From: Pseudomonas sp. UMAB-08
GTDB taxonomy: Bacteria; Pseudomonadota; Gammaproteobacteria; Pseudomonadales; Pseudomonadaceae
DNA length: 64,000 nucleotides
Direction: 5' to 3'
Assembly (NCBI RefSeq): GCF_900095225.1
Contig: NZ_LT607434.1
Coordinates: forward strand, 17,391 to 81,390
How positions within the stretch are numbered: position 1 is the first letter of the stretch; the number at the start of each line of letters is the position of its first letter. Below the pieces are notes generated by a model that saw only the letters and a program-made list of their open reading frames with translations, was not told the DNA's origin and made no database searches. A program made the position numbers and the translations under genes. This document shows, one piece after another, positions 43,615 through 52,135 of this stretch.

Positions 43615-44145
43615 ATGCATCTTCAAGCGCTGTTCCTCGCAGGACTGAGCGGTGATGAAACGGCCTACCGGACGTTTCTTTCTGAATTGAGCACGCATCT
43701 ACGCGGTTTTCTCAGGGCGCGGCTTCAGAGCCAGCCGGGCGAAATTGAAGATCTGCTGCAAGAGGTATTGCTGGCCGTGCATAACGGACGCCAGACATAC
43801 CGAGTCGAGCAGCCTTTGACCGCCTGGGTTTTCGCCATTGCGCGCTATAAACTCACGGATCTTTTTCGGGCACGTTCGCGTCACGATGTATTCCATGATT
43901 CCATCGACGATGCGATGGAGCTGTTTGCCGAGCCACATCTAGAGCCTGAGCAGGCTAGCCGCGACCTGGACAAACTGCTTGAGCAGTTACCGGACCGTCA
44001 GCGCCTACCTATCATGCACGTGAAGCTCGAGGGGTTGTCGGTCACAGAAACAGCTCGGGTGACGGGATTGTCCGAGTCGGCGGTAAAGATTGGCGTACAC
44101 CGAGGGCTCAAAGCCCTGGCGGCAAAGATCCGAGGCACACGATGA
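43615..44145 (+). CDS. ECF-family RNA polymerase sigma factor (SigF-like, NrsF-associated)
   Basis: 176 residues from ATG 43615. An in-frame ATG at 43573 lies upstream of the -10 of the predicted promoter, so I reject it; neither has a strong Shine-Dalgarno. Region 2 reads GEIEDLLQEVLLAVHNGRQT and WVFAIARYKLTDLFRARSRH; region 4 reads LPDRQRLPIMHVKLEGLSVT and ESAVKIGVHRGLKALAAKIR. It overlaps the nrsF start by 4 bp, the standard sigma/anti-sigma arrangement. In Caulobacter such a sigma factor answers heavy-metal stress and drives DUF2282/DUF692 genes, both of which are present here in damaged form. The sigma gene itself looks intact. Confidence 0.88.
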   Translation: MHLQALFLAGLSGDETAYRTFLSELSTHLRGFLRARLQSQPGEIEDLLQEVLLAVHNGRQTYRVEQPLTAWVFAIARYKLTDLFRARSRHDVFHDSIDDAMELFAEPHLEPEQASRDLDKLLEQLPDRQRLPIMHVKLEGLSVTETARVTGLSESAVKIGVHRGLKALAAKIRGTR

Positions 44146-44783
44146 AAACTGATGATCTTGTTTCACTACTCGCCACTGGCGTCACACCGATAGACCGGTG
44201 GGCGCTTGCCAAGCGCTTCGGCATCGCCGTGCTGATTGGAATACTCGGTGCGAGTCTGCTGGTGGTTTCGACCCTGGGTATGCGCGCAGACCTCGTCCAA
44301 GTCTCGGCAACGGCAACTTTCTGGGCAAAAATCGCGTTCCCTCTAAGCTTGATTCTCGGGGCCCTGATGATGGTGACGCGCTTGGCCAGACCCGGGATGA
44401 GCAGCGGACGCGGCGGATTACTGATCAGCGCTACGGTCGCCGCGGTCTGGTTGAGCGGGTTTTATGTGCTGGCCGTCGCGGTGCCCAGCGCACGGGTCTC
44501 TATGCTACTCGGCAAAACATGGCGAGTGTGTGCGCTGAATATCATGCTGCTCTCGATCCCCGGATTCATCGCGGTGTTCTAGGTCCTGAGAGGCCTTGCC
44601 CCGACCCGTCTGGCGCTGACCGGCGCGAGTGGCGGCTTGCTCGCGGGATCGATGGCGACCCTCGCCTATTGCCTCCACTGCCCCGAGATGGAAGTGCCTT
44701 TCTGGGGTGTCTAGTACGCACTTGGCATGTTGGTACCGACTGCAATCGGCGCAGCATTGGGGCCACGCTGTCTGCGCTGGTAG
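44142..44783 (+). pseudogene. nrsF: NrsF/DUF1109 membrane anti-sigma gene with two in-frame amber codons
   Basis: The first frame ends at TAG 44580-44582 after 146 residues (about four membrane helices). Reading through, the same frame continues VLRGLAPTRLALTGASGGLL and LHCPEMEVPFWGV, meets a second TAG at 44712-44714, then YALGMLVPTAIGAALGPRCL, and finally stops at 44781. DUF1109 proteins normally read F-W-A-L-R-G-L-A-P-T-R and V-W-Y-V-L-G-M here, so both TAG codons replace TGG (Trp). The intact length, 213 codons, fits the family, with six helices. A four-helix fragment would probably lose control of the sigma factor or be unstable. Confidence 0.85.
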
Positions 44784-44863
44784 ACCACGCATTCGAGCTG
44801 ATTGGCATAAAAAACGGACAGCTCGACGACTCGAGTTGCCCGTTATTTTTTGCGGGAGACGCT

Positions 44864-45751
44864 TTACTCAGCCTTGCGATACGACTCGATAATCGCCGAG
44901 AAGTCTTTGCCGCCTTCGCCGCGCAAGCTCATCGCCTGATACAGCTGTTGCGCCACCGCGCCGAGAATCACCGGCTGATGGGCAACCCGTGCGGCTTCGG
45001 TCGCCAAGCCCAAATCCTTGAGCATCAGTTCCGCCCCGAAGCCGCCGGTATAGCCACGCGAAGCTGGCGCGGTTTCGACGATGCCCGGCCATGGGTTGTA
45101 GACTTCGGAACTCCAGCAACGCCCGGTGGAGCTGTTGATGATGCCGGCCAGAACGCCGGTATCGATCCCCAGCGAATTGCCCAGGGCCATGGCTTCGGCC
45201 ACGCCGATCATGGAAATCCCCAGCAGCATGTTGTTGCAGATCTTGGCGATCTGCCCGGTGCCGACGTCGCCGCAGTGGACGATATTCTTGCCCATCTGCG
45301 CCAATATCGGTTTCAGTACTTCGAAGTGTTCTGCGCTGGCGCCAACCATGAAGGTCAGGGTCCCGGCTTGCGCACCGCCCGTGCCACCGGAAACAGGGGC
45401 ATCCCCCAGCACCACGCCTTGCTTGGCCGCAGTCGCCGCGACATCGCGGATGGTCTGTGGATCGATGGTGCTGCAATCCACTGCGGGCACCCCTTGGGCG
45501 ATGCCGGCCAGCACGCCGTCTTCATTCAAGTACACGCTGCGCACGTGTGCGGCAGCCGGCAGCATGGTGATGACCAGCTCACTGCCCTGCGCCGCATCCT
45601 TGGGCGAGGCGCTGATGTGACCACCCAGTGCGGCGAGCTCGGCCAGTACTGTCTGGTTGAGGTCAAACAGGTTCAACTGATGACCGGCCTTGATCAAGTT
45701 GCGGGCCATGGGCGCGCCCATGTTACCGAGGCCGATAAATGCAATTTTCAT
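44864..45751 (-). CDS. mmsB: 3-hydroxyisobutyrate dehydrogenase
   Basis: 295 residues. Rossmann motif FIGLGNMGAPMARNLIKAGH, substrate loop DAPVSGGTGGAQAGTLTFMV, catalytic lysine in GTGQIAKICNNMLLG. It oxidises 3-hydroxyisobutyrate to methylmalonate semialdehyde in valine catabolism, consistent with mmsA 22 bp upstream. It is last in the MHS transporter-mmsA-mmsB unit. Confidence 0.93.
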   Translation of the reverse strand: MKIAFIGLGNMGAPMARNLIKAGHQLNLFDLNQTVLAELAALGGHISASPKDAAQGSELVITMLPAAAHVRSVYLNEDGVLAGIAQGVPAVDCSTIDPQTIRDVAATAAKQGVVLGDAPVSGGTGGAQAGTLTFMVGASAEHFEVLKPILAQMGKNIVHCGDVGTGQIAKICNNMLLGISMIGVAEAMALGNSLGIDTGVLAGIINSSTGRCWSSEVYNPWPGIVETAPASRGYTGGFGAELMLKDLGLATEAARVAHQPVILGAVAQQLYQAMSLRGEGGKDFSAIIESYRKAE

Positions 45752-45773
45752 AATCGTTCTCCTGTCAGGCGAC

Positions 45774-47312
45774 TTAGCGCAGGTTGATCGTGGTGTTCAC
45801 GCCATCGTTCACGCTGTCATCGTCGAACCAGCGGCTGGTGACGGTTTTGGTCTGAGTGTAGAACTGCACGACTTGCTTGCCGTACGGACCCAGATCACCG
45901 AGTTTCGAACCACGCGAGCCGGTGAAGCTGAAGGATGGGACAGGCACCGGGATCGGAATGTTGATACCCACTTGGCCGACATCAATCTCACTCTGGAACT
46001 TGCGCGCTGCCGCCCCGCTTTGGGTAAACAGGCCTGTGCCGTTGCCGTACGGGTTGGCGTTGACCAGGGCAATCGCCTGATCGAGGGTGTCGACTTCCAG
46101 CACGACCAGTACCGGGCCGAAGATCTCCTGGGTGTAGATCTGCATCTCGGTGGTCACGCCCGAGAACAAGGTTGGGCCAACGAAGTTACCGTCTTCAAAC
46201 CCGGGTACCGAGACGTTGCGACCATCCAGCTCCAGCTTGGCGCCTTCGCGGATACCGCTTTCGATCAGGCCCAACACACGTTCCTTGGCCCGCTTGGAAA
46301 TCACCGGACCCACATCAGTACCGGCTTCGCTACCGGCGTTGACCTTGAGTTTCTGCGCAAGAGCCTTGAGGTCTGGCAGCCATTGTTTTGCCGCGCCCAC
46401 CAACACCACCACAGACGTCGCCATACAGCGCTGACCGGCGGCACCGAAGCCGGCACCGACCAATGCATTCAGGGTCTGCTCGCGATTGGCATCGGGCAGC
46501 ACCACGGCGTGGTTTTTCGCGCCCATCATTGATTGCACGCGTTTGCCGTGCTGACCAGCCAGGTTATAAACGTGAGTACCCACTGCGGTCGAACCGACGA
46601 AGGACACGGCCTTGATGTCTTTGTGGGTACAGATCCCGTCCACGACCTGCTTGCCGCCGTGGACCACGTTAAGCACACCGGCTGGCACGCCCGCCTCGAC
46701 GGCCAGTTCCACCAACAGCATGGTCGACAGCGGGTCTTGTTCGGACGGTTTGAGAACGAAGGTGTTACCGCAGGCGATGGCCATCGGGAACATCCACAGT
46801 GGGATCATTGCCGGAAAGTTGAAAGGCGTGATCCCGGCGCAGACGCCGATCGGTTGACGCAGGGTGTAGGTATCAACACCGCCCGCGACGTTTTCAGCGA
46901 ACTCGCCCATCTGCAAAGTACCGATGGAGCAGGCGTGTTCGACCACTTCCAGACCACGGAAGATGTCGCCTTCCGCATCAGCGATGGTCTTGCCCTGTTC
47001 TGCACTCAACACCACAGCGATGCGTTTCGAATGTTCGCGGATCAACGCCTGGAGCTTGAGCATGATGCGCATCCGCGCACCAATGGGGGTCAAGCGCCAG
47101 GTCTTGAAGGCTTGCTCGGCGGCCGCAACCGCAGCATTCAATTCAGACTCGGTGGCGAAGGGAACTTGCGCCAGTACTTCCTGAGTTGCCGGGTTAACGA
47201 TGTCGTGCCATTCGTTGGTCTGCGAATCGACCCACTCACCACCGATCAGCAGTTTGACGCGGGCCACGGCGGTTTCGTTTTTATTGATGGACGGATTGAG
47301 AGAAGCGTTCAT
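45774..47312 (-). CDS. mmsA: CoA-acylating methylmalonate-semialdehyde dehydrogenase
   Basis: 512 residues from ATG 47312, behind AGGAGAA. ALDH superfamily with GVCAGITPFNFPAMIPLWMF, FVGSTAVGTHVYNLA and catalytic Cys in FGAAGQRCMATSVVVLVGA. The general-base Glu of hydrolytic ALDHs is replaced in SMMGAKNHAVVLPD, as expected for CoA-acylating MmsA enzymes. It converts methylmalonate semialdehyde to propionyl-CoA, and malonate semialdehyde to acetyl-CoA. Confidence 0.93.
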   Translation of the reverse strand: MNASLNPSINKNETAVARVKLLIGGEWVDSQTNEWHDIVNPATQEVLAQVPFATESELNAAVAAAEQAFKTWRLTPIGARMRIMLKLQALIREHSKRIAVVLSAEQGKTIADAEGDIFRGLEVVEHACSIGTLQMGEFAENVAGGVDTYTLRQPIGVCAGITPFNFPAMIPLWMFPMAIACGNTFVLKPSEQDPLSTMLLVELAVEAGVPAGVLNVVHGGKQVVDGICTHKDIKAVSFVGSTAVGTHVYNLAGQHGKRVQSMMGAKNHAVVLPDANREQTLNALVGAGFGAAGQRCMATSVVVLVGAAKQWLPDLKALAQKLKVNAGSEAGTDVGPVISKRAKERVLGLIESGIREGAKLELDGRNVSVPGFEDGNFVGPTLFSGVTTEMQIYTQEIFGPVLVVLEVDTLDQAIALVNANPYGNGTGLFTQSGAAARKFQSEIDVGQVGINIPIPVPVPSFSFTGSRGSKLGDLGPYGKQVVQFYTQTKTVTSRWFDDDSVNDGVNTTINLR

Positions 47313-47375
47313 TGGAGTTCTCCTGGATTCGAGCGGCCCGATGCGGGCGGCAAAAAAAGTCAAAGCAAACGGCGG

Positions 47376-48704
47376 CTATAAGGTTCTGCGCCGTGCCGGG
47401 TCAGGTTTCATCAGGGCGGTGCAGAACAACGCCACCACGCCCATGCCGATCAGATAAACGATGACGTAATGAGGGCTACCATCAGCGTAGGCCAACAATT
47501 TGGTGGCGATCATTGGCGCGAAACCACCCCCCAGTACGCCGGCCAGTTGCACCGACACCGAGATGCCGCTGTAACGAATTTCTGCCGGGAATTGCCGGGC
47601 GAACAACAGCGATTCAGGCGCATACAGAATCGGAAACACCACCCCGACCGCCAGTACCATCGCCCACCAGACCAACAGTGGCTCGCGGGTTTCGAGCATG
47701 GCGAAGAACGGGTAGACGAATGCGCAAAGCAGCAACAGCCCGGCGAAGTACAAGCGACGTTGCCCGACCTTGTCGGACAGGTGCCCGCACAGTGGCATGG
47801 TGATCAGTGACAGGGCCGCGCCAGCAGTGATGGCGTTGAGCACATCGCCACGCGGAATCTGCAACTGGTTGGCCGCGTAGGCCAGGGCGAACGTCACCGA
47901 CATATAGAACCAGGCGTTTTCTGCCGTCCGGGCGCCAATGATGGTCAGGGTTTCGCGCGGATGATTGCGCAGCACCTGAAACAGCGGGATCTTGACCGCA
48001 ATGTTCTGCTTTTTCATTTTTTCGAAGTCCGGTGATTCCGGAACTTTCAGACGAATCACCCAGCCGACGCCGAGCAGCACGATGCTGGCGATGAACGGCA
48101 GGCGCCAACCCCAGCTGAGCATGTCCGCTTCGGGCAATTTGGCAACCAGGCCCATGGCCAGCGATGCCAACACCAGACCGGCACCCACACCGGTTTGCGG
48201 CAAGCTGCCGTAAAAGCCTTTCTTGCCTTCGGGTGCATGTTCAACGGCCATCAACACCGCCCCACCCCACTCGCCGCCAACCGCCATGCCCTGGAGGAAG
48301 CGCATGACCACCAGAATCAACGCGGCCCAGTAGCCGATCTGATCATAGGTGGGGATCAGGCCGATGATGATGGTCGGTATCCCCATCATCAGCAGCGTCA
48401 GCAACAGCATCGACTTACGCCCGATACGGTCACCGAAGTGGCCGAAAATCACGCCGCCCAATGGCCGGCCGAGAAAGCCCACGGCATAGGTAGCGAAGGC
48501 TGCCAACACACCGGTGATCGGGTCCAGGGCGGGAAAGAAAATCTTGTTGAAGATGAGCGCGGCAGCCGTGCCGTAGAGGAAAAAGTCGTACCACTCGATG
48601 GTCGTACCGGCCATGCTCGCCATACCGGCAAGCCGATAAGGTTTGGCCTTTTTCGCAGGGTTGGCACCGAGTGCGCCAGCGTCCGCCGTTGTAGCGTTCT
48701 TCAT
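47376..48704 (-). CDS. MFS transporter, metabolite:H+ symporter (MHS) family
   Basis: 442 residues, 12 membrane segments. It begins with the MHS signature MAGTTIEWYDFFLYGTAAAL and has RPLGGVIFGHFGDRIGRKSM and MAVGGEWGGAVLMAVEHAPE. The family carries carboxylates or zwitterions with protons. As first gene of the mmsAB unit it may import 3-hydroxyisobutyrate, beta-alanine or a related acid. Substrate not determinable here. Confidence 0.88.
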   Translation of the reverse strand: MKNATTADAGALGANPAKKAKPYRLAGMASMAGTTIEWYDFFLYGTAAALIFNKIFFPALDPITGVLAAFATYAVGFLGRPLGGVIFGHFGDRIGRKSMLLLTLLMMGIPTIIIGLIPTYDQIGYWAALILVVMRFLQGMAVGGEWGGAVLMAVEHAPEGKKGFYGSLPQTGVGAGLVLASLAMGLVAKLPEADMLSWGWRLPFIASIVLLGVGWVIRLKVPESPDFEKMKKQNIAVKIPLFQVLRNHPRETLTIIGARTAENAWFYMSVTFALAYAANQLQIPRGDVLNAITAGAALSLITMPLCGHLSDKVGQRRLYFAGLLLLCAFVYPFFAMLETREPLLVWWAMVLAVGVVFPILYAPESLLFARQFPAEIRYSGISVSVQLAGVLGGGFAPMIATKLLAYADGSPHYVIVYLIGMGVVALFCTALMKPDPARRRTL

Positions 48705-48884
48705 AAACTCCTCCGCTTATTATTTTTGTGCAGGGTGTTATGGCAGGTGGGTGTTGCCTGGGATGTGGCTCGCGACCTTGCGGGTCTTGCTCCTGAGCCG
48801 CTGATCAAGAAGTTGGTCATGGGCGTGTTTTGGAGTATAGATGTGCAAACTTCTAATAAGAACGCTCATAAAAGCCGGATCAAT

Positions 48885-49847
48885 ATGCAAAAAAACATCA
48901 CCTCCTTGAACCTCCTCAATTGGGACGACCTGAAGTTTTTCCTTGAAGTCGCCCGTACCCGCAAAGCCAGCACCGCGGCCAAGCGCCTGGCAGTGGACTA
49001 CACGACGGTGTCCCGACGGATCAATTCGCTGGAAGGGTCGCTAGGGACATTACTGTTCGAGAAATCGCGCACGACCGGTTTTATTCTGACGCCCGAAGGC
49101 CAGCGTCTGCTGGGTTATGCCGAGTCGATCGAAAGCACGCTGCACCTGGCCTGTGAGCAGGTGTCCGGGTCGGGAGTGGCCTTGTCCGGCCATGTACGCA
49201 TGGGTTGCACGGAAGGGTTTGGCAGCTTTTTCATCACCCCACAGCTGACGCACTTTCTCGACGCTTACCCGGCTATTTCGGTGGATATCCTGCCGCTGCC
49301 GCACTTCATCAGCCTGTCCAAGCGCGAAGCCGACATCGTCATCGCCCTGGAGCGCCCCGAACATGGGCCGTATGTCTGCTGCAAGCTGTGCGACTACAGC
49401 CTGCGGCTCTACGCCACCCAGGAATACCTCGACCGCCATCCGCCGATTCAACGCAGTACAGATCTGACCAACCATCAGTTCATCAGTTACGTCGACGACC
49501 TGGCCTTCAGCTCGGAGCTGCTTTATCTAAGCAATCTACTCCCCGGCGCCAACGCGCACCTGCGCAGCACCAGCGTCATTGCCCAGTACGTGGCGGCGCT
49601 GCAAGGTCGGTCACTGGCGATCCTGCCGTGCTTCCTGGCAGCACAAGACCCGCGCTTGCTGCCGGTGCTGGAGAGCGAAGTAAAGATCACAAGACAGTTT
49701 TGGATGTACTGCCGCGAGGACCTGAGGAAGCTCAAGCGGATTACCTTGTTATGGGATTACATCCGGACAGTGACCGAGAAAAACAGCCAGCTTTTGCTGG
49801 GTGAAACGAAGGAAATGCTGTTTGCGGACCCGCCGGATGAACAGTAA
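48885..49847 (+). CDS. LysR-family regulator divergent from the MHS-mmsAB unit
   Basis: 320 residues from ATG 48885; the frame is open back to 48195 but that part overlaps the transporter gene and is not coding. Helix-turn-helix LKFFLEVARTRKASTAAKRL then AVDYTTVSRRINSLEGSLG, of the branch whose second helix contains DYTTVSRRI. An effector domain follows. It is probably the activator of the divergent transporter-mmsAB genes, 180 bp apart. This contrasts with the AraC-type MmsR that accompanies mmsAB in P. aeruginosa. Confidence 0.87.
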   Translation: MQKNITSLNLLNWDDLKFFLEVARTRKASTAAKRLAVDYTTVSRRINSLEGSLGTLLFEKSRTTGFILTPEGQRLLGYAESIESTLHLACEQVSGSGVALSGHVRMGCTEGFGSFFITPQLTHFLDAYPAISVDILPLPHFISLSKREADIVIALERPEHGPYVCCKLCDYSLRLYATQEYLDRHPPIQRSTDLTNHQFISYVDDLAFSSELLYLSNLLPGANAHLRSTSVIAQYVAALQGRSLAILPCFLAAQDPRLLPVLESEVKITRQFWMYCREDLRKLKRITLLWDYIRTVTEKNSQLLLGETKEMLFADPPDEQ

Positions 49848-49853
49848 CCCCAT

Positions 49854-49917
49854 GCAGGAGCGGGCGTGCCCGCGATAAGCCAGGGTCGCGGCGGATCGCG
49901 GGTAAGCCCGCTCCTAC
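49854..49917. repeat. Inverted pair of REP elements
   Basis: GCAGGAGCGGGCGTGCCCGCGAT and the inverted copy ATCGCGGGTAAGCCCGCTCCTAC, about 18 bp apart: a BIME-like REP pair typical of Pseudomonas intergenic regions. Confidence 0.85.
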
Positions 49918-50137
49918 AGTTGGTCTGTGTCTAGATAGTTTAGAAATCTCTGAACTATGGATTTGAGCTTTCCTATTCTTCCCGCGCCCGCGCCGCCCCT
50001 AAGATCTATCCCACCAAGGGACCGGATACCTAGAGATTCGGCCCAAAGATTACCCCTTCGCTACTGCCCATCGTTGCCGACCCGGCTTATGCCGTCGTCG
50101 CGCTGTGCCGTAGCCCGAGGAATCTTTGAGGTCGTCG

Positions 50138-50989
50138 ATGAAACTGGATATTTTCCGCACACTCTGGGGCTATACCGCGAGCAAAACCCAGGCGCTGGAA
50201 GAGCTGCTGGACGCTGGTTTCGACGGTATGGAAGCGCGTCTGCCGCTGGAAGCCAGCGAGCGTGCAGAATTCTCGGCGTTTCTAAGGGCCAACCAACTCG
50301 GCTATATCAGCACCGTGTTCACCGCCTACAACGTCTTGCCCGAGCAGGCTGCACCGGTCGCTGAACACCTGGTCGACCTGGATAAAAAACTCGCCTGGGC
50401 CGCCGAACTGTCGCCGCGCTTCGTCAATGTGCTCGCCGGCAACGACCGCTGGCAGCTGCCGCAGCAGGTCGACTTTTTCGGTCAGGCGCTGGAGCTGGCA
50501 CGCAAACACGGTCAAGTGTGCAGCTTCGAAACCCATCGCTCGCGCTCATTGTTCAATCCGTGGATCACCCTCGAACTGATCCGCCAACTGCCTGATCTGT
50601 TGTTCACCAGCGACATCAGCCATTGGATCGTTACCTGCGAGCGCCTGCTCAACGACCCCGAAGATGACCTCAGCGCGTTCGTCGATCGCGTGCATCACAT
50701 TCAAGCCCGGGTCGGCTATGACCAGGGCCCACAGGTTCCGCACCCGGCCGCGCCGGAATACGCAAAAGAGCTGGCCTTCCATCAACAGCATTGGGAAGCG
50801 ATCTGGCGTTCGCAAAAAAAACGTGGCTATCAGGTCAGCACTCTGACCCCGGAATTCGGCGCCGACGGTTACTTGCATCACCTGCCCTTCACCAACGTAC
50901 CCGTGGCCGATCTGTGGTCGCTGAACGTGTGGATGGGCCAGACCGAGCGCGAGCACTTCCAGCGGTTCACTCAATCGACTTGTCTTTGA
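50138..50989 (+). CDS. Sugar phosphate isomerase/epimerase-like TIM barrel protein
   Basis: 283 residues from ATG 50138 (GAGG upstream). Xylose-isomerase-like TIM barrel (AP_endonuc_2 clan): FDGMEARLP, a metal-site glutamate in VCSFETHRSRSLFNPW, then FTSDISHWIVTCERLL (Asp-x-x-His-W) and HHIQARVGYDQGPQVPHPA. These are the metal-binding positions of the fold. First gene of a unit with a 2OG-dioxygenase and an ABC importer, 15 bp before the next gene. Substrate unknown. Confidence 0.8.
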   Translation: MKLDIFRTLWGYTASKTQALEELLDAGFDGMEARLPLEASERAEFSAFLRANQLGYISTVFTAYNVLPEQAAPVAEHLVDLDKKLAWAAELSPRFVNVLAGNDRWQLPQQVDFFGQALELARKHGQVCSFETHRSRSLFNPWITLELIRQLPDLLFTSDISHWIVTCERLLNDPEDDLSAFVDRVHHIQARVGYDQGPQVPHPAAPEYAKELAFHQQHWEAIWRSQKKRGYQVSTLTPEFGADGYLHHLPFTNVPVADLWSLNVWMGQTEREHFQRFTQSTCL

Positions 50990-51004
50990 AGGAGCGTTTT
51001 CGTT

Positions 51005-52072
51005 ATGCCTGATCTCTCCCAAACCACGGCACCCTCGGTCGCGGCCAACTTCAGCAGCATTCCCGTGGTGGACATTGCCGGGTTGTTCAGCGCCGACCTC
51101 GCCCAACGTCAGGCCGTCGCCGCAGCGCTCGGTGCCGCCGCCCGCGAGGTCGGTTTCCTGTACATCAAGAACCACGGCATCGACGCGCAACTGATCGCTG
51201 GCCTGTATCAAGCGGCCAAGGATTTTTTCGACCAGCCCTTCGACACCAAGATGCAGCACTACATTGGCACCTCAAAGACCCATAAAGGCTTCGTGCCCGA
51301 AGGTGAAGAGGTTTACGCCAAGGGCAAGCCCGACCATAAAGAAGCCTTCGACATCGGCTTCGAAGTACCCGCCGATGACCCGTTGGTGCTGGCCAATACG
51401 CCGCTGCTGGGGCCCAACGAGTGGCCGCTGCTGCCCGGTTTCAAAGCGTCGGTGCAAGCCTATTACGCCGCAATTTTCGCGCTCGGCCGCAGGCTGCTCG
51501 GGGGCTTCGCCTTGGCATTGGGCCTGGAAGAAGACTACTTCGACGCGATGGTCACGCGCCCACCGTCCAAGCTGCGGCTGATCCATTACCCGTTCGACGA
51601 CGCCGCGCAGGACGCGCCCGGTATTGGTGCGCACACCGATTACGAGTGCTTCACAATATTGCTTGCCGACAAGCCGGGTCTGGAAGTCATGAACGATCAG
51701 GGCCTGTGGATTGATGCGCCGCCCATTGAGGGCGCCTTTGTGGTCAACATCGGCGACATGCTCGAGGTCATGACCGCTGGTACGTTCGTTGCTACGGCTC
51801 ATCGTGTCAGAACGGTGAGTGAGGAGCGTTACTCCTTCCCGCTGTTCTACGCCTGCGACTTCCACACCCAGATCAAGCCGCTGCCCAGCTTCGCTCAGGC
51901 CGGCAAAGACTACGAGGAAATCGCCATCGGTGAACACATGTTCAGCCAGGCCCTGCAGACCTACCAATACCTACGCAAACGGGTAGAAAACGGCGAGATA
52001 GCACTGCCGGAAAAAGCCCGCAAACCGTCGAGCTTCGGGCACCTGAAAAACCAGACCCCGGACGCTCCCTGA
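51005..52072 (+). CDS. Isopenicillin-N-synthase-like Fe(II)/2-oxoglutarate dioxygenase
   Basis: 355 residues, strong GGAG site. The N-terminal DIOX_N domain (SIPVVDIAGLFSADL, GFLYIKNHGIDAQLIAGLYQ) is followed by the catalytic jelly-roll: HxD in GIGAHTDYECFTILLADKPG and the distal histidine with the 2OG/substrate arginine in FVATAHRVRTVSEERYSFPL. It resembles bacterial proteins annotated as IPNS-family oxygenases; no beta-lactam gene is nearby, so an oxidative catabolic step on the compound imported by the next genes is more likely. Confidence 0.83.
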   Translation: MPDLSQTTAPSVAANFSSIPVVDIAGLFSADLAQRQAVAAALGAAAREVGFLYIKNHGIDAQLIAGLYQAAKDFFDQPFDTKMQHYIGTSKTHKGFVPEGEEVYAKGKPDHKEAFDIGFEVPADDPLVLANTPLLGPNEWPLLPGFKASVQAYYAAIFALGRRLLGGFALALGLEEDYFDAMVTRPPSKLRLIHYPFDDAAQDAPGIGAHTDYECFTILLADKPGLEVMNDQGLWIDAPPIEGAFVVNIGDMLEVMTAGTFVATAHRVRTVSEERYSFPLFYACDFHTQIKPLPSFAQAGKDYEEIAIGEHMFSQALQTYQYLRKRVENGEIALPEKARKPSSFGHLKNQTPDAP

Positions 52073-52135
52073 ATGCAGTCCTGTCACGATCCCGTTAACC
52101 CATGTCGCCTTTTTTCTACTGTGGAGTCACCGACG

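Noticed and set aside
48195..48884. N-terminal extension of the LysR protein
   Set aside because: It would overlap the divergent transporter gene and lies before the helix-turn-helix; homologues of this type start near MQKNITSLNLLNW.
51005..52072. Isopenicillin N synthase proper (beta-lactam biosynthesis)
   Set aside because: No ACV synthetase or other beta-lactam gene is near; context is an uptake operon. Only the fold is shared.
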